In this document: in pieces, positions 33,925 to 42,327 of the stretch
Position numbering within the stretch: the first letter of the stretch is position 1
Layout: every line of letters begins with the position of its first letter
Assembly (NCBI RefSeq): GCF_008244685.1
Contig: NZ_VTFT01000001.1
Location: 909,248 to 973,247, forward strand
Reading direction: 5' to 3'
DNA from: Luteimonas viscosa
Lineage (GTDB): Bacteria > Pseudomonadota > Gammaproteobacteria > Xanthomonadales > Xanthomonadaceae
Length of the DNA: 64,000 nucleotides
Made by a program: the position numbers and the translations under genes
Notes under the pieces: generated by a model
What the model saw: the letters and a program-made list of their open reading frames with translations, nothing else
What the model was told of the DNA's origin: nothing
Databases searched by the model: none

Positions 33925-34722
33925 ATGACCCGCATCTTCCCCACCCTCCTGGCCGCCGCCATGGCCACCACCCTCGGCGCGCAGGCGCAGGCCGCCGCAC
34001 CCGCGGCCGGTGCGGACGCCGAACCCGTGCGCAACATCGTGCTGGTGCACGGCGCCTTCGCCGACGGCTCCGGCTGGCGCGGCGTGTACGACGACCTCAG
34101 CGCCCGCGGCTACCGCGTGAGCATCGTGCAGAACCCGCTCACCTCGCTGGCCGACGACGTCGCCGCCACCCGCCGCGTGCTCGACCGCCAGGACGGTCCC
34201 GCGATCCTCGTCGGCCATTCATGGGGCGGCACCGTGATCACCGAGGCCGGCGTGCACGACAAGGTCGCGGGCCTGGTCTACGTGTCGGCGCTCGCCCCCG
34301 ACGCGGGCGAGACCACCGCGCAGCAGTACCAGGGCTTCGCCGCCACGCCCGAGTTCGTGATCGACGTGCACCCCGACGGCATCGGCTACCTCAACGGAGA
34401 GAAGTTCAAGGCCGGCTTCGCCCACGACGCCAGCGACAAGGACGCCGCCTTCCTGCGCGATTCGCAGGTGCCGATCACCATGGCCGAATTCGAAACCCCC
34501 GTGCAGCACGCCGCGTGGCGCAGCAAGCCCAGCTGGGCGGTGATCGCCACCGAAGACAAGGCCTTCGACCAGGCGATGCTGGTGCACATGGCGCAGCGCA
34601 TCGGCGCGCAGATCAGCTACGTCAAGGCGAGCCACGCGTTGTACTTCACCCAGCCCGGGGCGGTGGCGGAGGTGATCGACACGGCGGCGAAGGCCGCAGC
34701 GACCACGCTGACCAGCAAGTAA
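33925..34722 (+). CDS. Secreted alpha/beta hydrolase
   Basis: 265-residue enzyme with a cleavable signal peptide (to about residue 24, AQAQAAA). The alpha/beta-hydrolase fold follows: the oxyanion segment VLVHGAFADGSGW, the nucleophile Ser in VGHSWGG (about residue 96), and a terminal catalytic His in KASHALYF. Proteins of this AB_hydrolase_6/EstC-like type act on esters in the periplasm, but the substrate cannot be read. The ATG at 33925 is preceded by a purine-rich stretch. It is single-transcribed and followed by a long repeat array. Confidence 0.88.
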   Translation: MTRIFPTLLAAAMATTLGAQAQAAAPAAGADAEPVRNIVLVHGAFADGSGWRGVYDDLSARGYRVSIVQNPLTSLADDVAATRRVLDRQDGPAILVGHSWGGTVITEAGVHDKVAGLVYVSALAPDAGETTAQQYQGFAATPEFVIDVHPDGIGYLNGEKFKAGFAHDASDKDAAFLRDSQVPITMAEFETPVQHAAWRSKPSWAVIATEDKAFDQAMLVHMAQRIGAQISYVKASHALYFTQPGAVAEVIDTAAKAAATTLTSK

Positions 34723-34734
34723 GCCAGCCCCCAC

Positions 34735-35420
34735 CGCCCGCCGGCGCCCCCTTCCACCCGTAAAGGGCGCAATGCCTCGCGAAGCGGGGGAAGGAACAGC
34801 ACGCTTTCGCAACGTCGAGCACCTTCCTCCCGCTTCGCGGGAGCTATCCCTTCTCCCGTTTCACGGGAGAAGGTGCCCCGAAGGGGCGGATGAGGGCAGC
34901 GACGTGGCGCCGGACAGGGCCCCCTTCCGCCTTCACCTTCCACCAGTGAAGGGCGCAATGCCCCGCGAAGCGGGCAGAAGGTGCAGCTTCACCTTCGCGG
35001 CATCGAGCAGCTGCCCTTCTCCCGCTTTGCGGGAGAAGGTGCCCCGAAGGGGCGGATGAGGGCAGTGACGTGGCGCCGGACAGCGCCCCCATCCGCCTTC
35101 GGCACCTTCCACCCGTGAAGGGCGCAATGCCCCGCCAAGCGGGGGAAGGAACAGCGCACCTTCGCGGCATTGGCCACCTTCTGTCCTTCCCCCGCGAAGC
35201 GGGGAGAAGGTGCAGCGTCACCTTCGCGGCGTGGAGCGCCTTTCCCTTCTCCCGCTTGTGGGAGAAGGTGCCCCGAAGGGGCGGATGAGGGCAGTGACGC
35301 GGCGCCGGACAGCACCCCCATCCGCCTTCGGCACCTTCCACCCGTGAAGGGCGCAATGCCCCGCGAAGCGGGGGAAGGAACAGCATCAGCTTCGCGACGT
35401 GGGGCGCCTCACGTTGTCCA
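34735..35420. repeat. Clustered palindromic intergenic repeats
   Basis: Between the hydrolase and exonuclease genes (34723-35623). Four copies of a GGGCGCAATGCC block (near 34767, 34949, 35120, 35350) alternate with three copies of CTTCTCCCG...CGGGAGAAGG plus TGCCCCGAAGGGGCGGATGA (near 34866, 35030, 35262). Each forms hairpins and the units are near-tandem. At 35515-35590 a different repeat (TTCCTCACTGCGTTCGGAAT type) follows. No gene lies in this 900-bp stretch. Confidence 0.85.
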
Positions 35421-35623
35421 TCCCCCGCGCAGCGGAGAAGGACTCCGGAATGGCAGACTGGGCTTGCATTTCTCCTGTCAGGGATTGCCGGCTTCGCCGT
35501 TGCGAAGCTCTTCTCATTGTTCGGGATGACGAACCGGGCTTCCGGCATTCCCCTGGCCGAGATTCCTCACTGCGTTCGGAATGACAGGTCGGTCTTCTTC
35601 AGCATCCCCATGCTCGTTTCCCC

Positions 35624-36724
35624 TCAGCCCGGCTGCGATGCAAGCTGCGCCTGCGCGTGGAAATGCACCAGCAGTCCGGACAGGCTGCGCAGGTCCTGGG
35701 CGTTGTGGTCGCCGACCCGTCGCAGCTTGTCGGCGCTGCCGCCTCGCAGGTAGTTCAACCAGGCCGCGGGAGCTTCCGATCCGGGCAGGTCGTCTTCGCG
35801 CACCACGCCGAGCAGTTGCCGCTCCACCGTGGCCAGGCGGCAGTTCTCCCAGACGCCGCGGTAGCGTCGGCGCACCGGATGCAGCAGGTCGATGTGGTCG
35901 CGCCCGAACACCGGATCGGCGAGCCGCGCCAGGGTGTAGCGCGTACTCAGCAGCGGGCGGTCGTAACACTTGCCGTTGTAGGACAACAACACCGTGCGCG
36001 GTTCCAGCCAGCGCGCGAACTCCTGGAGCATCGCCTGCTCGGCGCCCATCGTGGTCATCAGCAACTGGCGGATGCGCAGGCCGCCGTCGCGCCAGTCGCC
36101 GGCGCCGATCATGAAGGCGCGCGTGCCGGTGCCACCCGCGAGGCCCGTGGTTTCGGTGTCGAAGGCGAGGATGCGGTGGGTCTCGATCCCGTCGTGATCG
36201 AACGCGGTGAGGTTGAGCGCCGTCAGGTCCAGGCGCTCGGGCAGGCGTTCGAACGGCACCCACTTCTCGATGTAGCGCAGGCCCGGCGCGAGTTCGATGC
36301 CCTCCAGGCTGCGGTCGAAACTGCGCACCGGCGGCAGCGCGCGCGGGCGCAGGCCGAGCAGTTTGCGCAGTTGCGCCACCTGTTCGTCGGCAGTCTTCCC
36401 GCGTAGCGCAGCCGGCAGCGACACCTGATCACCAGCCGTCTGCCCGCGCAGCGCACCGTGCGGCGCGACCCGCTCACCAATCGCGTTCCCGCGCAGCGCA
36501 TTGAGCGGCGCCATCCGCTCGCCAGTCGTCTCACCGCGAAGCGTATCGGGCGGCATCATCCGCTCGAGGGTCGTCGTCCGCCGCGGCAATGCGGGCCGAG
36601 CCAACGATCCGTCAGTAGTCGTACCGCGCGGTGACGCGGGCGGCGCAACGGGCGCCGCCGTGGGTGGGACCGCCCCGCCCGCCTGCTGCCGCAATCCCGC
36701 CAGGCGCTTGGCCAGCACGCTCAA
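35624..36724 (-). CDS. MrfB/YprB-like RNase H-fold exonuclease
   Basis: 366-residue nuclease. The C-terminal about 200 residues are a DEDD-type exonuclease: Asp and Glu in ILAFDTETTGLAGGTGT, the LLSYNGKCYDRPLL motif, and a closing Asp in VGDHNAQDL. The N-terminal linker (about 40-110) carries five degenerate 15-residue repeats. Its TTG at 36724 shares TTGA with the stop of the upstream helicase; a GTG at 36718 is the alternative. The helicase-exonuclease order matches MrfA-MrfB, which repairs mitomycin-type DNA damage in Bacillus. Function here is inferred from that pairing. It has no TPR region like Bacillus MrfB. Confidence 0.85.
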   Translation of the reverse strand: MSVLAKRLAGLRQQAGGAVPPTAAPVAPPASPRGTTTDGSLARPALPRRTTTLERMMPPDTLRGETTGERMAPLNALRGNAIGERVAPHGALRGQTAGDQVSLPAALRGKTADEQVAQLRKLLGLRPRALPPVRSFDRSLEGIELAPGLRYIEKWVPFERLPERLDLTALNLTAFDHDGIETHRILAFDTETTGLAGGTGTRAFMIGAGDWRDGGLRIRQLLMTTMGAEQAMLQEFARWLEPRTVLLSYNGKCYDRPLLSTRYTLARLADPVFGRDHIDLLHPVRRRYRGVWENCRLATVERQLLGVVREDDLPGSEAPAAWLNYLRGGSADKLRRVGDHNAQDLRSLSGLLVHFHAQAQLASQPG

Positions 36725-39120
36725 GCCGCGTCTCCCAGCAGTTCGAGCACATGCACGCCCGCCGCCTTCACCGACTTCCCCGCCGCCTCGCTGCTGGCCA
36801 GGATCGGCCCCACGCACGCGGGACAGCCATGCGCGCAGGGACACGAACGGATCAAGCCCAGCGCCTGCTGGCGCAGATCTTCCCTGCGCTCGAACAGCGG
36901 CAGCGACAACCCCACGCCACCGGGATAGTTGTCGTAGAGGAACAGCGTGGGCGTGAATCCGCGCGCCGCCTCCACCATCGCCTCGCCGCTCTCGCCCGAC
37001 CGGATCATTCCGCGCCCGGCCTGGTCGGCAGTGGCGAACCACGCACCATCGCCGCTGCCCACCGCCTTCTGCAGGTCGCGCCCTTCCGCCATCACGCAGA
37101 CCATCGCCACCAGGTGCAGCGCATACGCCGCCGACAGGAAACCATCCAGCGCATCCTGCCGGCTGTCGAAACGCGCATCGAGCACACGCTGCGGCAGCTG
37201 CCACCAGCACGCGGTGGTGTGCAGCTCCTGATCCGGCAGCGTGACCGGCCCGTAGCCGATGTTCTCGTGGGTGTGGAAGCGGATCTTCTTGTAGCCCGAC
37301 ACCCGCCGCAGCACATGCACCTCACCATGATGCGCACTGCCCTGCCCGGCCGGCGCGCCGTCTGCCTCGTCCAGCACCTTGAGCTTGGTGTAGTCGATGG
37401 CATCGGTGTAGTAGTCCACGTTGGTCTGCTGCACGTAGGCCTTGCGCCCCTCCCAGTCGAGGCGCTCGACCTGGTAGGGCTCGGACTGCACCATGTGGAT
37501 CGCGCCCTCGTACAGCGTGAGCGCCGCGGCCGAATAGTCGACCTCGGCGATGATGGTCTGGCGCCCGTTGGTGCGGTCGACCACCACGAAGTTGCCGTCG
37601 GCCACCGAGCGCAGGTTCACCGCCTGCGCGGGATAGCTGTCGGCGATCCACTCCCAGCGCTCGCCCTCCTGGTGCAGCACGCCGCTCTCCACCAGCACTT
37701 CGAGCCATGGGCCCGGATCCACCGGGCCGAACGCATCGCCGGCCAGGAACGGCAGCTCGAAGGCCGCGCAGCGGATGTGGTCCATCAGGATCAGCGGCTG
37801 GTCGGGCTGGATGCGCGCCTGCTCGGGCGTGGCGCTGGCGAAGAACTCCGGATGGCGCACCACGTACTGGTCCAGCGGCAGGCTGCTGGCCACCAGCACG
37901 CCGATCGACGGCTGCTGGCGCCGGCCCGCACGCCCGAAGCGCTGCCAGGTCTGCGCGATGGAGCCCGGATAGCCGTTGAGCACCACGACATCCAGGCTGC
38001 CGATGTCCACGCCCAGCTCCAGCGCGGAGGTGCTGACGATACCGTCGATGCGACCTGAGCGCATCTCGCGTTCCACCTCGCGCCGCTCGGTGGGCAGGTA
38101 GCCGCCGCGATAGGCGCGGATGCGTCGCGGCTTGCGCGGATCGTGGTCGAACACTTCCTTGAGGTACTTGGTGAGCACCTCGACCATCAGCCGCGACTGG
38201 CAGAAGACCATGGTTTTCAGGCCCGACTTGATCGCCATGCGCGCGATGCGGTTGGCCTGCGACCGCGCCGACGCGCGGATGCCGAGGTCCGCATTCACCA
38301 CCGGCGGGTTCCACAGCAGGATGTGCTTGTCGCCGGTGGGCGCGCCGCTCTCGGTGATCGCCTCCACCGCGTCCTCGATCAGCGCACTGGCGTGCTGCGC
38401 GGCATTGCCGATCGTGGCCGAGCACAGCACGAACTGCGGCTGCACCCCGTAGAACGCGCACACGCGCTTGAGCCGACGGATCACGTTGGCCACGTGCGAG
38501 CCGAACACGCCGCGATAGGTGTGCACCTCGTCGATCACCACGTAGCGCAGGTTCTCGAAGAACTGCGCCCACTTGGTGTGGTGCGGCAGGATCGCCTGGT
38601 GCAGCATGTCCGGGTTGCTGACCACGATGTCGCCATTGAGGCGGATGGCCTGGCGCGCATCGCCGGGCGTGTCGCCATCGAAGGTCGCCGCACGCAGCCC
38701 CAGCGCGCCGGCGGCATTGAGTTCCAGCAGCTCGGCCACCTGGTCCTGCGCCAGCGCCTTGGTCGGGAACAGGTACAGCGCCTTCGCCCCCTGCTCCAGC
38801 GCCGCACTGACCACCGGCAGCGTGTAGCACAGCGACTTGCCCGACGCCGTGGGCGTGGCCACCACCACGTTCCGCCCCGCCCGCGCCGCCTCCCAGGCCT
38901 GCGCCTGGTGCGAATACAGCGAGCGGATGCCGCGCGCCTGCAGCGCCGCCTCGAGCGCGGGCGGCAGGTCCCGCGGCAGCGGCCGCAGGTCGGCCGCCTG
39001 GCCCGGGATGGTGAATTGCCCGGTGACCCGGTCGGCATAGCGATCGGCCAGGCGGCGCGCCAGCTGCCCACCGGACGGAACGGGCGCCGGCAGCGGCCTG
39101 GCGTGGAGGATGGCGTTCAT
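36721..39120 (-). CDS. MrfA/YprA-like DEAD/H-box helicase
   Basis: 799-residue superfamily 2 helicase. Motif I is ATPTASGKS, motif II VIDEVHTY, motif III CSATIG, and motif VI QRFGRAGRR. The C-terminal domain holds a four-cysteine cluster (CPCAHGCPACVGP, DUF1998-like), as in MrfA/YprA. Such helicases translocate on DNA and partner with the RNase H-like exonuclease, the next gene on the strand. The ATG at 39120 gives the expected start; a further in-frame extension upstream has no support. Likely role: DNA damage repair. Confidence 0.92.
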   Translation of the reverse strand: MNAILHARPLPAPVPSGGQLARRLADRYADRVTGQFTIPGQAADLRPLPRDLPPALEAALQARGIRSLYSHQAQAWEAARAGRNVVVATPTASGKSLCYTLPVVSAALEQGAKALYLFPTKALAQDQVAELLELNAAGALGLRAATFDGDTPGDARQAIRLNGDIVVSNPDMLHQAILPHHTKWAQFFENLRYVVIDEVHTYRGVFGSHVANVIRRLKRVCAFYGVQPQFVLCSATIGNAAQHASALIEDAVEAITESGAPTGDKHILLWNPPVVNADLGIRASARSQANRIARMAIKSGLKTMVFCQSRLMVEVLTKYLKEVFDHDPRKPRRIRAYRGGYLPTERREVEREMRSGRIDGIVSTSALELGVDIGSLDVVVLNGYPGSIAQTWQRFGRAGRRQQPSIGVLVASSLPLDQYVVRHPEFFASATPEQARIQPDQPLILMDHIRCAAFELPFLAGDAFGPVDPGPWLEVLVESGVLHQEGERWEWIADSYPAQAVNLRSVADGNFVVVDRTNGRQTIIAEVDYSAAALTLYEGAIHMVQSEPYQVERLDWEGRKAYVQQTNVDYYTDAIDYTKLKVLDEADGAPAGQGSAHHGEVHVLRRVSGYKKIRFHTHENIGYGPVTLPDQELHTTACWWQLPQRVLDARFDSRQDALDGFLSAAYALHLVAMVCVMAEGRDLQKAVGSGDGAWFATADQAGRGMIRSGESGEAMVEAARGFTPTLFLYDNYPGGVGLSLPLFERREDLRQQALGLIRSCPCAHGCPACVGPILASSEAAGKSVKAAGVHVLELLGDAA

Positions 39121-39215
39121 GGGCCTGCCCTGGTTGGGCGGGCCAGTGTTGTGGCGGGCAGTCTCACCAGGTGAGCCTGGCCGGCAAACAACCACCACCG
39201 ACGCACGTCCCCGCC

Positions 39216-39329
39216 GTAGCCCGGATAAGCGCAGCGCATCCGGGACCTTCCCCCCATGGCGCGAATCAGCGCTCCCTCATGACACCTTGCCCATCCCCCG
39301 GATGCGGCCTGCGGCCTTATCCGGGCTAC
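39216..39329. repeat. GTAG-type REP pair
   Basis: Inverted arms at 39216-39244 and 39297-39329, starting GTAGCCCGGATAAG on opposite strands. The second arm has a different centre (GCGGCCTGCGGCC). It lies in the 330-bp gap between the helicase start and the BCCT gene end. It is related to the pair at 32867-32959, differing by CCGGAT for CCGGGT. Confidence 0.8.
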
Positions 39330-39450
39330 GGCGCTCTTCCCCGTCAAACAAACCCCGCCGCGGGCGCAGCGCGTCGCACACACCAGGTTCCGCGAACCGC
39401 TGCCATCCGGCTGGCGTGTGCATTGCACGCGTGCAGCGGACGGCACCCTC

Positions 39451-41457
39451 TCAGCGCACCGCATCGAGAAAGTGGAGATGCCGCTCGTACTGGTCGAGCA
39501 CGTCGTGCAGCAGTTCGTCGCGGCTCCAGCCCATCACGTCGTAGTCCTGGCCGCCTTCGCGCAGGTGCACTTCGGCCCTGAAGAACCTGTCCGCGTCGCT
39601 GGACGGACGGCGTGGATCGCGCAGCATGAACTCGGCCGGTTCGTAGGCCACCGGGCGCACGGAGTAGAAGAAGTCCATCTCCGCCCCGTGCCCCACCTCC
39701 AGCCAGGCGCGGCCGTCCTCGCCGCTCTCCACCCTGACCTCCAGGCCCTGCTGGCCCAGCTCGGCCGCCACGGCTTCGAGTGCCGGGCGCACCGTGCCTT
39801 CCAGGTAACGCAGTACCTCGCCGCGGGTCGGGCTCTGCATCAGCGCGCGGATGCGCACCTTCCAGTCGGCCGTCGCGTGGCCCGGCGCCGACACGCGTGC
39901 CGCGCGGATGCTCTGGCGCCTGGTCACGTCCAGCTGCATCGCGCGCAGCAGGCCCCAGGCCATCAGCAGCATGACGAAGGTGAAGGGAAACGCGCTGGCG
40001 ATGGTGCCGGCCTGCAGCGCTTCCAGGCCACCGGCGATCAGCAGCGCGATCGCGATCGCGCCCACCATCAGCGCCCAGAAGATGCGCTGCCACACCGGCG
40101 ATTCCTCCTCGCCCTTCGAGGAGAGCATGTCGATCACCAGCGCGCCCGAATCGGCCGAGGTCACGAAGAAGATCACCACCAGCAAAGTCGCGGCCGCCGA
40201 GGTCAGCATCGGCAGCGGATAGGCCTCCAGGAACTGGAACAGCGCCACCGAGGTGTCCGCGCGCACCGCCTCCACCAGCTCGGGCGCCGCCCCGGACATC
40301 ACCTGGTACAGCGCGCTGTTGCCGTAGATCGTCATCCACAGGAAGGTGAAGCCCAGCGGCACCAGCAGCACGCCGACCACGAACTCGCGCACGGTGCGAC
40401 CGCGCGAGATGCGCGCGATGAACATGCCCACGAACGGCGACCACGCGATCCACCAGCCCCAGTAGAACAGCGTCCAGCCGCCCAGCCAGCTGGTGGGCTC
40501 GTAGGCGTAGAGGTTGAACGTCATCGAGAACACGTTCGACACGTACATGCCGGTGTTCTGCACGAAGGCCTGCAGCAGGTGCACCGTGGGGCCCATCACC
40601 AGCACGAACGCGAGCAGCGACACCGCCAGCGCCATGTTGAACTCCGACAGCCGGCGCACGCCACGGTCGAGCCCGGTGAACACCGACACGGTGGCCACCA
40701 GCGTGATCGCCGCGATCAGCGCCACCTGCACGCCGACACCGACCGGCGCGTCGAACAGGTACCGCAGCCCCGAGTTGATCTGGATCACCCCCAGCCCCAG
40801 CGACGTGGCCAGGCCGAAGATGGTGCCCAGCACCGCGAAGGTGTCGACGGCATGGCCGATGGGGCCATGGATGCGCTCGCCGATCAGCGGATACAGCGAC
40901 GAGCGGATGCGCAGCGGCAAGCCGTGCCGGTAGGCGAAGTAGGCCAGCGACAGCGCGACCACGGCGTAGATCGCCCAGGCATGGATGCCCCAGTGGAAGA
41001 AGGTGATGCGCATCGCCTGGCGCGCCGCGGCGACCGTGCCCGGATCGCCCACCGGCGGCTCGGCGAAATGCATGATCGGCTCGGCCACGCCGAAGAACAT
41101 CAGGCCGATGCCCATGCCCGCGGCGAACAGCATCGCGAACCAGGTGGGATAGCTGTAGTCGGGCCGGCTGTGGTCCGGCCCCAGGCGGATCCGCCCCAGG
41201 CTGCTCACGCCGAGCCCCACGATGAACACCAGGAACCCCGCCACCACAAGGATGGTGAACCAGCCCGCGTCCTGCGCCACCCACGTCTTGGCGCGGCCGA
41301 ACAGCACCGCCGACGCCTCGGGCGCCGCGAACGAGAGCGCCACCAGCAGCGCGATCAGCAGCGCCGTCGGGTAGAACACCGGGCCGAGGATGGCGGCGTG
41401 CCAGCGGCGTGCGGGCGGCTGGTCATCGGGCGACGGTGTGGGTTGCGGCTGCGTCAT
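39451..41457 (-). CDS. BCCT-family choline/betaine transporter (BetT-like)
   Basis: 668-residue Na+- or H+-coupled transporter for choline, betaine or related trimethylammonium compounds. About 12 helices occupy residues 20-500. The BCCT hallmark GGWTLFYWGWWIAWSPFVGM in helix 8 and the glycine-rich MGIGLMFFGVAEP in the front helices are clear. A long C-terminal cytoplasmic domain (about 510-668) is typical of osmosensing BetT-type carriers. The ATG at 41457 has GGAG 6 bp upstream. It is single-transcribed, with no betaine-oxidation genes nearby, so substrate choice is open. Confidence 0.92.
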   Translation of the reverse strand: MTQPQPTPSPDDQPPARRWHAAILGPVFYPTALLIALLVALSFAAPEASAVLFGRAKTWVAQDAGWFTILVVAGFLVFIVGLGVSSLGRIRLGPDHSRPDYSYPTWFAMLFAAGMGIGLMFFGVAEPIMHFAEPPVGDPGTVAAARQAMRITFFHWGIHAWAIYAVVALSLAYFAYRHGLPLRIRSSLYPLIGERIHGPIGHAVDTFAVLGTIFGLATSLGLGVIQINSGLRYLFDAPVGVGVQVALIAAITLVATVSVFTGLDRGVRRLSEFNMALAVSLLAFVLVMGPTVHLLQAFVQNTGMYVSNVFSMTFNLYAYEPTSWLGGWTLFYWGWWIAWSPFVGMFIARISRGRTVREFVVGVLLVPLGFTFLWMTIYGNSALYQVMSGAAPELVEAVRADTSVALFQFLEAYPLPMLTSAAATLLVVIFFVTSADSGALVIDMLSSKGEEESPVWQRIFWALMVGAIAIALLIAGGLEALQAGTIASAFPFTFVMLLMAWGLLRAMQLDVTRRQSIRAARVSAPGHATADWKVRIRALMQSPTRGEVLRYLEGTVRPALEAVAAELGQQGLEVRVESGEDGRAWLEVGHGAEMDFFYSVRPVAYEPAEFMLRDPRRPSSDADRFFRAEVHLREGGQDYDVMGWSRDELLHDVLDQYERHLHFLDAVR

Positions 41458-41619
41458 GTCGGGCTCCAGGTGGGTGGATGGGCGCGCCCCTGGCGCTCGC
41501 GGTCTGGATCGAGCACCGTCCAACCTGAAACCCCGCGTGCGACCGTCGCGTGAAGGACGTGGTGTTGCGCGGTGCACGATCGCGTCGACAGGTGATCCAG
41601 CTACCGCAGCGAAGGTATC

Positions 41620-41705
41620 CGCTTTCCCTTCCCCCGTTTCCACGGGGCATTGCGCCCTTCTCAGGTGGAAGGTGCCCCGAAGGGGTGGATGGGGGCGCTC
41701 TGCCC
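41620..41705. repeat. Copy of the palindromic intergenic repeat
   Basis: Contains CCCTTCCCCCGTTTCCACGG, GGGCATTGCGCCC and TGCCCCGAAGGGGTGGATGG, the same elements as the array at 34735-35420. It lies in the 295-bp gap upstream of the BCCT gene, at the left edge of the defence-type island. Confidence 0.75.
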
Positions 41706-41752
41706 CGATCACTGTTGCGGTGACTGTCTCAGCAGCTGGAGCAAACTTCAAG

Positions 41753-42151
41753 TCATAACAGCTCGAACTCGATTACGTACCTCTCGCCGTCAACTTCCGA
41801 AACTCGCCCAATCAGGTCATCACGAACAGCGAACGTCTTTGGAATTTTGCTTCCATCTTCGCCCCGTTCGACCCGGGCCGGTTCGAGTGCTCGTGCGAGA
41901 ACCAGGCGAACCCTGGCTCCCGTCTCATACGCGCGTATGACATTAGCTCGAAACTCCGAGTTGCCCGGCCCAGACCAACGGTCGAATCGATCGCCAAAGG
42001 CAAGTACACCGGGGGAGCGCTTACCGAGACTGTGATGCTGCCAGAGGCTGACCACGAGCGTAGTGTCGTCGACCCACGAACTGACAGACCAGTTGACGTT
42101 CTTGAGGGACGCTCCGTACCTGCGGAACGCTTCGGAGATGCCAATCTTCAT
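41753..42151 (-). CDS. Hypothetical protein
   Basis: 132-residue soluble protein (ISEAFRRYGASLKNVNWSVS, WVDDTTLVVSLWQHHSL, then a tail with IPKTFAVRDDLIGRV). No family recognised. Base composition is lower in GC than the flanks, suggesting transfer. The ATG at 42151 is preferred over further upstream starts that add Cys-rich sequence. It is 176 bp from the HNH endonuclease gene on the same strand and may be its partner. Confidence 0.6.
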   Translation of the reverse strand: MKIGISEAFRRYGASLKNVNWSVSSWVDDTTLVVSLWQHHSLGKRSPGVLAFGDRFDRWSGPGNSEFRANVIRAYETGARVRLVLARALEPARVERGEDGSKIPKTFAVRDDLIGRVSEVDGERYVIEFELL

Positions 42152-42327
42152 ATGTGCGCACCGCCATCGAATGCATACAGCCGACACTGGCCTTCAAGCA
42201 CAGGATCTCCGCGAATCTGAGGCTGCCGTGGACATTGAACTTCAGAACACAGCCGCAAAGGAGCTTCGCGGGCCCCGGTTGACAGACGACACCTTGCCAC
42301 GCGCACTCCCGCTAATGAAATCCAACA

